Shown here in pieces: positions 53,410 to 64,000 of a DNA stretch of 64,000 nucleotides (positions within the stretch are counted from its first letter, which is position 1; the number at the start of each line of letters is the position of its first letter). A program made the position numbers and the translations under genes. Origin of the DNA: Torreya grandis (taxonomy: Eukaryota > Streptophyta > Pinopsida > Cupressales > Taxaceae); the NCBI GenBank assembly GCA_037957365.1, contig JARHVA010004092.1, forward strand, positions 541,501-605,500, written 5' to 3'. The notes under the pieces were generated by a model. It had not been told where the DNA came from. It was given only the letters and a program-made list of their open reading frames with translations, and made no database searches.

Positions 53410-54340
53410 TGTGATCAAGGAATCCAAGAAGGGTGGTTAGATCATGTGTTAGAACAAGTAATAAAACTTGAATAAAAACACACTAACATGCATAACACTT
53501 ACTTGCCTAGATCATAAGGGGAACTTACTAAACAAACACCAATTTTAAGTATAACTAAAACACAAAATAAATAAGATCTCTTACCTTCCTTTAATTCTCC
53601 AAATGATGTGTTTATTTGTCTTGCTTGGCTTGTACTCAAAGAGTCTTTGGAAAATGGAGTTACATGGCTCCTTCTCTCCTTGGCACCATTGTTAGATTAT
53701 ATTTTCTATGGCTTATGCTTGATGTATCTTATGATTTTGGCATTATAACACTATATATTTAAATCATGTACCAAATCTTGTGTTATAAATATACTATGTT
53801 CATACTCTCTTAAATGAAGAGGTTTAGGATTGTATTTATAGGTTTAGAAACTAACCCAAACCCAAGGTGAGTTAGAGTGTAGTTAGAGCTTGGAATGGGT
53901 TCAAACCTAGCCTAAGTGATATAATTAACCCCAGTAGAGTTAAAAGGTGTCCAAACCTCATGATTAGAAATGAATAGGAAAGTCAAGATATTTTAGGATA
54001 TTTGACAACTCACAAAAAGGTAAGTGTGAATTTTTAGGATATGTTTTATTTTTGAATTTTCTTTTCTTGTTAATTCATTAATTACTCATGGATAATTCAA
54101 CTAGACCTTTAATTAGGTTTAGCATTTTAATTAATTATATTTAGGATTTTAGTATTTTTCAAGATTTGAATTGGTTTCATATGTGTACTTACCCCATTTA
54201 ATATGTCTATAGGCTAAATTATATGTTATGAAGCCAAATTTGAGATGTTTAGTGATTCTTAGGCTTAATTTTCAAAGGTTGGTAAGAATCAGTCTAAATT
54301 TTGGTATGAAGCCATGGATGGCCAATTTTAGGTGTCTATA
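53410..54340 (-). repeat. 3' LTR of the second Tat-type element
   Basis: On the minus strand TATAGACACC...TTGATCACA (931 bp). TATA box CTATAAATACAATCC (plus-strand 53,828-53,842). Shares the U5 block TGCCAAGGAGAGAAGGAGCC...CTCTTTGAG (plus-strand 53,636-53,695) with the LTRs at 20,020 and 35,466. Confidence 0.88.
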
Positions 54341-54356
54341 ATTTTCCCCTATTTGG
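54341..54356 (-). promoter_or_regulatory. Polypurine tract
   Basis: The minus strand reads CCAAATAGGGGAAAAT directly before the LTR start. The same tract precedes LTR A at 40,781, so it is the family's plus-strand priming site. Confidence 0.8.
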
Positions 54357-56790
54357 GAAGCTATTGCAAGTTGTAAGCATAGTAACATCTTCTTAAATAT
54401 TTAAAATGTCATGTATTGTTATGACTTCAATGGCAATGGATAAACTATAGGTGCCCCCTTGAGGGAGTAGTTGGAAAAGGGGTCACTAAATGGCCCCTCA
54501 AAAGAAGGAACTAAGTGGACCAAATAGATGAATGGAGTAGAAGGGATTGATTTTTCCCAAAGGTAGTTATAATAAGTGGTATATTGATTTACCCTATTTA
54601 GTATAGACAAATATAATGATTTACCCATGAGTGGTTATAATCATTAGCATAGGTGGGATAAAAAAGTGATGATTTGCCTAAAGGTGGTTATAATCATCAA
54701 AAAAGGCTTATAAGAACTTGATTTTCCAAAAGGTGGTTATAAATAGTAAAAGTAAAAATAATCATTTTCTCATAGGTGGTTATAATCATTGGTAGGATTA
54801 AAACATGCCCCAGTTGGGTGGATAGAGATAATGGTTTACCCATAGGTGGCTATAAGCATTATCACCATGAAAATGTGCCCCAATTGGGTAGAAGAAAGAT
54901 AATTATTTTCCCAAAGGTGGTTATAATAATTAACCCTCAAATGGATGGAAACACAATGATTTTCCCAAAAGAGGTTGGAATCATTGGTAATGCATGTGGA
55001 ATGGTATACAATGATTTACCCAAAGGCAGTTATAATAATTATACCCTGATTATGGAAAACATGAGATGGAAGATGATGGCAAATTGAAATAGAGGAGAAA
55101 GATGAAATAGGCAACCTATGAGTAGGGAGATGCTTGTCCAAACTAATAAGGAATTATTTAATTACTCTATTTAGGATATGATTAGGAGTATATTAGGTAT
55201 GCTTCTGGTGCCAAGGAGTATATTTTTGCTTCATTGTTATGTAGACTCTCAGATCTAATATTTGTTGTATCACTTAATGGTAAGCATCATGATATAACAC
55301 CATGAGGACTTGGCCAAAATATGTTTAAGGACTGACACACGATCCAATACTCAAGTGAAAATAATACATCAATGATAAAAACCATGATGACAATATGGGC
55401 ATATGAATATGGATGGATTCAAGAATAATGTGTAAGGAATCATCTAATGAATGCACATAGATTGAATCAAGGCACAATACGAAAGAAAAAAAATAGGCAA
55501 ATAAACAAACAAAACATCAAGAAAGGAAAAAGAAAACAAAAGAAAAAACAAAAAACAAATAATGGTTAATCACAATGTTAGTACAAACAACATGACACAA
55601 ACAAGATAACAAACATTGCCCCTAGAAAATAGGAGACAACTTAACAAATAAACAATATGGGAAATAGAATAAAAGGAAGGGGTGGTTGAGATGGATCTAG
55701 ATGCACTAGGGAAGTGGATGCTACCTACATAGTTCCATGGATGTGATATCCAAGAAAAACATCAAGCTAAATGTACTTCTTATAGAAAATAGGCTAGAAG
55801 AAAATGATAAGAGAAAACATGATGAATGTTATAGAACAATGTGGGAATGGTCTTGAAAAATAGCAAATTTGTGGGACAAGAAGGCCAATAAGGTTGGGGA
55901 AACTAAATAAAAAGTGGTTTCTTGTGCCTTAGTGAGGGTTCCCATAATCCCTAAGGCAAAGAAGTGGTCAATGTTTTTTTTTTCTATAAAATGATTTTAT
56001 AACTATTTTTGGAATTTTTAAATCATTTCAACTTGATTGAGAATAACGAGACACTAAATGGTCCAAGTTTTCAAAATAATGATAGTTTTCAAATTTAAAT
56101 TTACTCATAAAATATCAAGAGTGTGGCTTAGGTTGCTTTAAAAATGGAGAGAGCATGGATAAGGGGTGACTGATCTAACCTTAATGTAAATTTAATGCTA
56201 CCTATATAGTCCTAGGATGGCACCTCAAATATTTGTAGTTATACTTATAATAGAGGAATTTGACTAGTGTAGTAGCCAATTCAAACAAAATAGGTAAAGT
56301 TGGCATAATATGGAATAGGCATGGCAAGGTGATATTTCAAGGCATGATAAATAGGTATTTACCTTAGTTTTTTGATAGGTAATTATAACTAATAAATAAT
56401 GGCATAAGTTAACGATACTAATTTACCCATAGGCAATTATAATTAGTAGTAAGATGGGGAGACACTGATTTGCCCCAAGGTGGTTATAATCAAGCCCACT
56501 TGGGTATATAATGGAACAAGAAACAAATTATGCAACTTCCAAACCACTATCATACTTCTCCAAAATATGACCTCTATCTAGAATACTCAAAATAAATACT
56601 AAAACTTGATCTAAATATTCATGCTATTCAAATGACTAGGTAGGGAAGTGTAAAAATAACTCAGTTGATATAAAAGGTATGGTAGAATAGAATGGTAGAA
56701 TGACAAAATGATAGAATGATATAATGGTATAGTATAAAGAATAAGTAAATACTATGGTACAATTTGAAATGATACTCATAGACAATACAC
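54357..56790 (-). repeat. 3' region with tandem repeats of the second Tat-type element
   Basis: Twelve or so units like GATTTNCCCAAAGGTGGTTA followed by TAATCATT. Nine are between 54,555 and 55,040 and three between 56,375 and 56,490. The intervening 55.1-56.3 kb is purine-rich, non-coding DNA. 55,250-55,500 matches 50,860-51,090 and the reverse of 34,260-34,540. The same split arrangement occurs in the plus-strand element, so it predates their divergence. Confidence 0.8.
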
Positions 56791-56794
56791 GAGG

Positions 56795-57960
56795 TCACTT
56801 AAGTGAAGTAATGATTGAGGTGTATAATGTTCATTGAATCATCAAGTTCATCCATGTCTATTGTAGCTAGCCTATATGTTCTAGCACTATAGTTTACAAT
56901 AATGATGAAAGGACCTACCCAAGTTTAAACTTAATTTTATGTTTCTCCTTGGTCATGGTATTCTTTTGGTTTTCTTTAAGGAAAAGATCACCAAGTTCAA
57001 ATTTTCTATGTATAATCCACCGATTATAGTGGCCATAGAGTCAGTTCTGATATGCTTGAAATTTATTTATTGCATCCATGCATTTCTCATAAAGTAACTC
57101 TAGATCTTGTAAGAGAGCTACTCAATAGTCTTCATCATCTAGGACATTCTTCAAAGAGATGCGCAAAGAAGGTAACTTGACCTCAATAGGAAGGATGGCC
57201 TTAGTGTCATAAACAAGTTAGTATGGATTGGTGCATGTGGGAGTATGGTGATTGGTATGATATGCCAAAAGTGTATGGAATATTTGAAGGTATTAATCAT
57301 GACTAGCATCATTGACAATCTTTTTAAGGATGTTGATAATGGTTTTATTAGATGCTTCTACCTGGTCATTACCTTGTAGGTAATATGCCATAGAAAAATG
57401 TTGTTTAATATTATACTCGACACATAGTAATTCAACATATTTGTTTTTGAATGATGTATCATTATGATATATAATGTTTAAGGGGATACCATAGCAGTAA
57501 ATGAGATGGTTATAGATGAATTTATAAATTTGCCTTCCAGTCATATAAGTGAGGGGTATAGCTTTAATCCACTTAGTGAAATATTATATGGTAGTTAGGA
57601 TATGTTTATGGCCATCAAATGAGGTGGGGTTTATCTTCCCAATGATATCGAGGCCCCACATATCAAATATCCATTGAGTAAGCACTGGTTTCAAAGTCTT
57701 AGCCAAGGCATGAATTATATTGGCATACCATTGACATTTATCACATCTTTTCACATATACATCTATATATGCATCCATCATTGGCCAATAGTACCCAGTA
57801 CATAAGAGAATTTTGGATAGGATAGCCCCACTAGTATGGGCTCCACATACTCTTTCATGAACTTCTTATAACATTAATGTAGATTCTATCAAAGTTAAAT
57901 AATGAAGCAAAGTTCCATCAAAACTATGGTGGTATAGGGTTGATCTGAGTAAGGTATATT
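56795..57960 (-). pseudogene. Integrase of the second Tat-type element
   Basis: The zinc-binding part keeps its second pair, KRCDKCQWY (minus 57,757-57,731). The core holds FDMWGLDIIGKINPTSFDGH (first catalytic Asp) and later NDQVEASNKTIINILKK, in which the catalytic Glu is kept. The second Asp motif reads IIYHNDTSFKN where IISDNGT is expected, so it is lost. The C-terminal end (MNLMIQ.TLYTSIITSL) matches the plus-strand copy in another frame. Segments 57,293-57,544 and 57,584-57,781 are in one frame, separated by a stop. Confidence 0.82.
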
Positions 57961-58139
57961 ATATAGCACTATGGACAAAGGCTTTGGATTATTATAAGGA
58001 TAATTCTAGTGGAATTATTTGGTCATGAAGATAGGCATATAGGTCTTAATAACAAGCAGATAATATCATAGATCATTATGACAGTTGAAGGTTTATGTGT
58101 TGGTGCTAATAGATTTTTAATAAGAAATTAATATTCTTT

Positions 58140-58570
58140 GGTCATATTTATACATCAAATAAATGATCCAATAGTAGCCATGGCATAAAATATTCTATTA
58201 CTGACCCTTGGTATATGTTCAAATTAGATGTTAGCAATCTACTATTTGAGAGTGTCAACCATGGCCTTGTATGGTACTAGTTTATCATCTTTGGTCTAAA
58301 AATAGTATGTAACCTGATTGATGATTAACTTAGAATAATCATAAACCTTTATATGATGTATGTTGCATTGTAATTCCTATCGAAGACCTATGATGAGTGT
58401 TTCATATTTGTCCATGTTGTAGGTACAAGGAAAGCTAATTCTAAATGACTTAGGGATTAGATCCCCCTGTTGTGTAATGAACAAAGTGCTTGCCCCTGAT
58501 CCATGTGTTGTGAATGATCCATAAAAATACAAATTTCAATGTTGATCTTTAAGAGGTGTTTCAATGATGG
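58140..58570 (-). pseudogene. Second RNase H (aRNH) of the second Tat-type element
   Basis: Occupies the place between gypsy RNase H and integrase that the aRNH holds at 31,280-31,700. Recognisable pieces include the minus-strand counterpart of FPCTNNM.KYE..L (about 58,440-58,400) and LIINQV (58,331-58,313). It is more broken than the plus-strand copy, with frequent stops and shifts. Confidence 0.6.
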
Positions 58571-58639
58571 TCATAATGGATTCATTAGGAAATTAGAATG
58601 CTAACAGCTCTATATCTGTAAGGGGTGTTTTAGCAAGCT

Positions 58640-59050
58640 GATCTATAAAAACTTACCCCTTGATAGATTTATGGTTGACACACTCTATATCAAACTCACT
58701 AAGAAGCATGGTCATGCATCCTTGTAAATCTATTTTATATATTAGACACTTTATTAGATCTACTTTATAAATAACCATGGTCTTGTTGTTTAACATGTAA
58801 TGTCATAGTTTTTTTATCTATGAAGACCATAGCTAAATAGGCTTTTTTAATAGACATATAATTATGCTCATACATGACTAGTGTATAGCTTAGATAGTAC
58901 AAGGCATGCTCTTTTCCATTATCATCATATTGAGATATAAATTCCCCCAAGGCTTTATCATTAACTAATAGATATAGAAGGAATGGTCTTCTTGGCATAT
59001 GACGCAATAAAATGGGTGGATTTGCAAGATCGGACTTCAATTTCTAAAAA
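58640..59050 (-). pseudogene. RT tail and gypsy RNase H of the second Tat-type element
   Basis: The frame at 59,040-58,765 encodes KSDLANPPILLRHMPRRPFL (RT connection), then SQYDDNGKEHALYYLSYTL, YEHNYMSIKKAYLAMVF and LHVKQQDHGYL, a recognisable Ty3/gypsy RNase H. Stops follow downstream. Confidence 0.8.
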
Positions 59051-60116
59051 TATTTTTGGCATTCATCATCCCAATGAAATGTCACACCTTTCTTCAATAA
59101 GTGTGTGAATGGGGTTCACTTATCATCTAATTGAGATATGAAGTGTGTGATGGACTATATCTTTCCCTATAAACTATGGAGTTACTTTAGATTGGTCAGT
59201 GGTGACATGTTTGTTATGTCTTGTACTTTGGCCAAATTGACATCAATTCCTCTACAATATATGATGAAGCCAAGTAATTTACCTAAAGTAACTTTGAAAA
59301 CACATTTCTTAGGGTTGAACCTAACTTTGTATTCACGTAATTGCTCAAATATCCTCCTTAGTGCTACTAGATAACTGGCCCTAGCATTTGATTTACCTAT
59401 TATTTTGTTGACATAATCTTTGATAATGTCATGCATCTTATCATGAAATATGACTATCATATCTCTTTGGTGGGTGGTCCCAGCATTTTTGAGACCAAAT
59501 GGCTTAACCTAATAATATAATATTCCCCACAAAGTGGTGAAGGCTATTTTGTGTTGGTCTTCTATTATAATTTGGATTTAGTTATACCCTAAGATTTCAT
59601 CCATCAGTGAAAGCATCTCATACCCATTATGGATTTAATAATCACGTCAATGTTTATCAAAAGAAATTTTTACTTTGGGAAGTCCTTGTTGATGTCTCCA
59701 AAATTAGTATATATTTTGATTCCTTTTAGCTTCTTTCTAACTGGTACCACATTGGAGGTACATTCAGAATAGTCAATTGGACTAATACAACTTATTTTTA
59801 AGAGCTTTTCCAACTCTTTCTTTACTAATATAGTAATGTGAGGATGCATCTTATGTAATTTTTGTTTCATATATTTGGCATCAAGATGTACCATAAGGTG
59901 GTGAACAACCAAGGTAGGGTCCAAACCTGGCATTTTATAGTAAGCCCAAGGAAATATATCAATAAATTCTCTCAGAAGGGTTGTAAATACTTCATGTTCC
60001 TCCTTAGTGAGGGACATGCCTAATATGATCCATTTCAGTTCATTTGGTGTCTCGATGTTTACCTTTATAGTATCCTCTACTAGAAGGGTTGAAGCATCTT
60101 CAATAATAATGGGCAA
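59050..60116 (-). pseudogene. Reverse transcriptase of the second Tat-type element
   Basis: The frame at 60,116-59,670 gives the pre-RT linker (LGMSLTKEEHEVFTTLLREF, FPWAYYKMPGLDP) and the fingers (KELEKLLKISCISPIDYSE; RKKLKGIKIYTNFGDINKDF). A stop-rich stretch and a frameshift follow. The frame at 59,460-59,182 then gives the palm: the catalytic YxDD box reads DYVNKIIGKS, so both Asp are replaced (Asn, Lys). It continues with FNPKKCVFKVTLGKLLGFII, the normal RT thumb side. This copy keeps the RT core that the plus-strand element has lost. Confidence 0.85.
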
Positions 60117-60240
60117 AGATTTGAACTAGTTTATAATGGCAAATTCCTTTGTTAGGACTAGATATTCATGTTATCTTAGGCATGATGAATCAGAATCCCC
60201 CAATAGTAGGAATGTCCATGTGACAAAGATAGTTAGAAAC

Positions 60241-60396
60241 TCTTGGATGATTCGATCAAAATCTTATTGTTCTTTAAGACTGAACTCAAACCCATAGACA
60301 AGTTCATCACTAGTATTCTCCTAGATGATTTGATCAAAATCCTATTGTTCTTCAAGACTACACTTGACCCATATACAAGTTTATCATTAATGGTCT
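60241..60396. repeat. 78-bp tandem duplication in the pre-RT linker
   Basis: Two units start TCTTGGATGATTCGATC and TCCTAGATGATTTGATC, 78 bases apart (26 codons). The duplication is in frame with the pol linker matching 29,310-29,340 (FDQIIQEFP) of the plus-strand copy, which has a single unit. Confidence 0.8.
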
Positions 60397-61549
60397 CTTA
60401 GTCTATGTTTGAGAAAGTTTGAACACCCTCATTTAATGGTGCTTAAAATAAGTTTTCACTACTAGACTACCCTTTCTCTTTATTATTTCCTTGGCCCAAA
60501 AGCACCTCAAAGAGTTTTTCACTTTGGGACCTCAATGTTTTATTTATTTGCTTTTGGCTAAGGTTGATCACCTATTATCCAAAATAGGCTCCAAGATCTA
60601 GTTTGATTGAGAACCCTTGTTTTTAGTCTTCCAATAGAACATTGTCCCTAAGGCCTAGAAAATAACAGAAGGCTTCATCATTCTAAAACTCATCAACCAG
60701 CACATGTGATTCTTGTTGGCCCTAGTCTATCAGTTGGGGATAATATAATGGAAGTGGGTTATGGTGAATAACTAGTCAAAGGGTACAAATGGAATTAGTG
60801 TCAAATAAATTTGTATGGGCTAGGTCATCTAAAGGGCTATGATTAAACTCTACTTTACTAGCGACATTGTTGTTACTAGTCATTCATGATGGAACTCGAA
60901 TAAGATATGTGGGGTCACACTTAGGCAGTTTAAATCCAAGTCCATTTTTTCCTTTATATCAAGTTATATAAATTGGCTCCAGTGTTCCCTATTGATTTAG
61001 CTTGAGGCCTCCTCTTTCATAGGCTTGGTTCTCCATGATCTGATTAATAATAGGGTATTTGGAATTTTTGTAAAAATTGGCCAATTTATCATTATACAAC
61101 CATGGTTTGTCATTTGTAAGAGGGTTTTATTCTTAGCTGAAGGTCGGTATGAAAGTGACAAATGTTAGACTATTTAGTTTGGCTTTGTACTTTCTTTGCC
61201 ATTCCATATAAATTGGTTTGACTTTGGTCTTCCAAATGACTTTGGGTTCTGTGGAAGTTTGGCAATGTGGAATGTATCATGGTCAAGTATTCTCCTAGAC
61301 CATTAAAATGAGATAGTATTATGATTAGACATTTCAGGAGGAGGCATATGGGAAATTAAATAAAGGGTATCAGGGTCAATATAATTGGCCTCTAGTGAAT
61401 CAAAAAGTATTTATTGTCCCTTGTCCTTCTTGGAAACTAGATTCATGTCAAAAATGTGGTTATAGCTTTTTAACTCAGCCTCTAAACACTTACAATACCT
61501 GTATGGATGCAAATATCCTAGAATAACAACCTCCATACCTGAATGGGAA

Positions 61550-61930
61550 AATTCAATACACTGGTGTAATGGTTATTGGATTGTATTAATATCATGAATC
61601 TAAGGTCTACCCAAAAGCATATTATATGATAAATTGAGATCTCACACATGGCATAGTGTATTATGGCTCAAGATCCCAACAATAATTGGCAAGTTGATGG
61701 TGCCTTGTGATTTTCATTATTTATTATCATAAGCCTTTATGGTGATTGTTTCTACATAGATATCTATTGTCATATACCCAAGAAGCTTGATGAGCTTTAG
61801 AGATATAATATTTAGGCCTAATCCATTATCTATGAGGACATGCTTCACTTTGTGCCACATTATGAAAACTTTGATGCAAAATGGATTATTATGAAGTGGG
61901 CCAAGGGATGACATCACATTGGTTGAAGGT
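61550..61930 (-). pseudogene. Protease of the second Tat-type element
   Basis: The frame at 61,917-61,717 encodes SSLGPLHNNPF, then HVLIDNGLGLNIISLKLIKL, the Tat-type IDNGxxLN active-site form with the Asp kept. Downstream stops interrupt the flap and the counterpart of YNIFLGR (about 61,630-61,605). 60,120-61,550 is the decayed protease-RT linker. Confidence 0.78.
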
Positions 61931-62316
61931 TAATTATTGGCTTGGAGTTAGGTGTCCAACCAAATCTTGAAATTTGTCTGAAGATGTCATTTGGAACTTG
62001 GGATTAGCCAAGGAATTCTATCAAGATGTTTTTATGGATAGTATATGTATGTAATAAATCCAAAATGGAGATTTGGGTGGGTGTATTTTACAATTGTTTC
62101 ATGATGTTAAACATATTTTCTTACACAATGGTAAATTCCTTGTTCCTAGACAGAATAGGTGGTTGTATGATGGGTGAAGTGGTAGATGGTTGTGGGCCTA
62201 GTATTATAATCTTTGACTTCTGAGTTGTGATTGCACAATCCAAATTAGATATAGGACCATTCTTTATAATAAATTGTGGTGGAGGGGGACTATTGGTGTC
62301 CTATATTTTTTCCCTA

Positions 62317-64000
62317 ATGGAGGAGATTGTCCAGATCTTCCTACTCAAATCTAGTCTAACATAAGACTAATCCTAGGCTATGAACATCCTAATAATGGAT
62401 TAGATCTATGGAGAGGGTCAACTTATTTTGGATCTATCACCTATACTAAACCTAATATAGCACTTACTTGGAAAATATTTAGGGAGATATAGAAATATAT
62501 GAAAGCATATAAAAATGGGGTGATACACCAATGATTTGATCACTCAAACTCTCACAAGACACATTATGAAATGCATTTAAGACCAAGGAATATCAATCTC
62601 ACATAAATAATTTATAATAAGGCATTAATCAATTATCAAATTAGCATGAGAGGGTAGATATACACTTTCAAGATAAACAATGAATTATAAATTGCACTTA
62701 TAATGACCTGTGAGATCTATCAAGCATTTCATGAAGGTGATAAAAACTTAGACATAGACAAGGAACATGAATTCACTTAGCCACAATACATGAATTCATG
62801 GAACACACTTCAATCTAGCTTATAAAATGATGGCATTCAATCTTTATTGCATCAAAAGGTGTTACGATCCAAATTTTTGGTAGAGTCTGGTCATACCAAA
62901 AAGAGGGATCTGATTTAAGGCTTAGAATCCTATATTTATAGAAAAGAGAAGGAGAAAGAGAGAACTAAGAAAATAGAAAACATTTAATGAGGTTCAATTT
63001 CTCTTGATGGATTATCATTCTCAAGGATTCTAAGTCATGATCTTATCAACAAAGAACAAATTCATAAAAGAATTAAATTCCCATTGCCCTTATCCAACCG
63101 CCAAGTCTCTTCTTATAACTTCATATTATTATCTATTTGATCTATTGATGAGGACCATATTTTAGAATTATAGAATCATACCGCATATGATTTGGGTGGA
63201 CAACTATATTTTCTCATTGAAAAGTGACCCTGATGATAGGTGATACTTTTCCCCATGGTCTACATTTGCTACAATATTTAACACAAGTTTGTTTATAGGT
63301 GAAAACCAATCCAATTATTGGTTTTCAAAAAGTCACAGTATCCATGGAAACCTATAAACTACTTGACTTTGCTTTGTAATAATTGGTCTATCTTTAACCT
63401 CTGCATTAGGCCCAAAAGACCTATTTTATTTATATGGACTCTCTTGGCAAGACTAGGTCTTTTTGGTTCTACCTGGATCATATTCAATCTTTGGTTCCTT
63501 TATTTTACCTTACCCAGGTCTAATAAATGCCTTATCAACTTTTTTCAAAAATTCTCAAGCTCACTTTTGTTTATTGGTTATCAATTACTAACTCAGACCA
63601 TGTACATTATGCCCAAATATCTTTATGCTTATTAGTCCCACAAATACATTGACTTATTAACTATGCTTACACTATTAGATCTAGATGTAAAAATGCATGC
63701 AAGTCCTTGATCTTTTGCTAGGACCCACTAATTTTTATACTTGTCCTCTTTGTAATCATCATCAAGATCCTCTAACCCTTTTAACTCATCTCACTTCATT
63801 GATCTTGTTGTACGATTAAATGCACTCCATTGATCTTTTGGGGACCCATTAACACTGTCAAGCTACCTTATTCCATTAATTAAGGTGTATGATTGAATGT
63901 GAGTCATTGATCTTGTACCTATTTGAAAACCCAATGGCTACTTTATTGGTGTTAAATTTTACATTTTTTTGACTATCATTTTACATCTACGTGGACATAT
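62317..64000. other. Unrecognised sequence, probably another insertion
   Basis: Homology of the minus-strand gypsy element ends at about 62,316 (the counterpart of 27,360 in the plus-strand copy). What follows has no protein motif. The open frame at 63,318-63,635 (105 residues, hydrophobic) has no recognisable domain. If gypsy sequence resumes, it is beyond the window. Confidence 0.4.

Larger units (their letters stand above)
53410..62316 (-). mobile_element. Second Tat-type Ty3/gypsy element, 5' part missing or off-window
   Basis: On the minus strand, reading from high to low coordinates, it holds a gag-protease linker, protease, RT, gypsy RNase H, second RNase H, integrase, 3' tandem-repeat region, polypurine tract and 3' LTR. 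Protein segments match those of the plus-strand element at 20,020-36,530 one for one. Homology to the plus-strand copy stops at about 62,316. Beyond that either another insertion interrupts it or the element diverges. gag and the 5' LTR are not seen. It is dead: stops, frameshifts and lost catalytic residues. Confidence 0.85.

Noticed and set aside
63318..63635. 105-residue hydrophobic open frame
   Set aside because: No motif, no partner elsewhere in the window, and composition typical of pyrimidine-rich non-coding DNA.

Overview
This is 64 kb of AT-rich, strongly CpG-poor intergenic DNA from a large plant genome. It is built almost entirely of old, nested LTR retrotransposons. I found no intact host gene, tRNA or rRNA. 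The thick layering of decayed elements, the long AT and AAT microsatellites and the lack of genes point to a seed plant with a very large genome, most likely a gymnosperm such as a conifer. That assignment is inference; no single feature proves it.

Layout. (1) 1-7.7 kb: unrecognised, repeat-like DNA without coding signal. (2) 7,702-8,040: a 339-bp SMART/TRIM-type miniature LTR element with a tRNA-iMet primer-binding site. (3) 10,434-11,939, minus strand: a decayed retropepsin-containing polyprotein, one open frame broken only by nonsense codons. (4) 12,927-19,438, minus strand: two direct LTR-like copies of about 3.2 kb separated by only 122 bp, which carry a primer-binding site. (5) 20,020-36,530, plus strand: a 16.5-kb Ty3/gypsy element of Tat/Ogre type with paired 1,064/1,065-bp LTRs and a perfect CCCAA target duplication. 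It has gag, protease, partial RT, two RNase H domains, integrase and a 3' tandem-repeat region. A reverse-oriented copia-like LTR replaces the catalytic half of its RT. (6) 37.7-51.1 kb, minus strand: a related gypsy family arranged internal-LTR-shortened internal-LTR-internal. One LTR is split by a 6,967-bp insert with TATTAGAGT/ACTCTAATA ends and a GATAT/GACAT target duplication. (7) 51,097-53,409: a small LTR element, cut at its second LTR by the next one. (8) 53,410 to about 62,316, minus strand: another Tat-type element with 3' LTR, tandem-repeat 3' region, integrase, two RNase H domains, RT and protease. (9) 62.3-64 kb: unrecognised.

How the parts relate. The three minus- and plus-strand gypsy elements share LTR ends (TGTAGACAC...TGATCACA), a polypurine tract close to AAATAGGGGAAAAT, and 3' arrays of a unit ending in AATGATT/AATCATT inverted repeats, so they are one family group. 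Pol reading frames are full of TAG/TAA/TGA codons that mostly look like C-to-T changes, and active-site residues are lost. All copies look dead and old. All similarity statements come from reading the sequence by eye; no search or alignment program was run.
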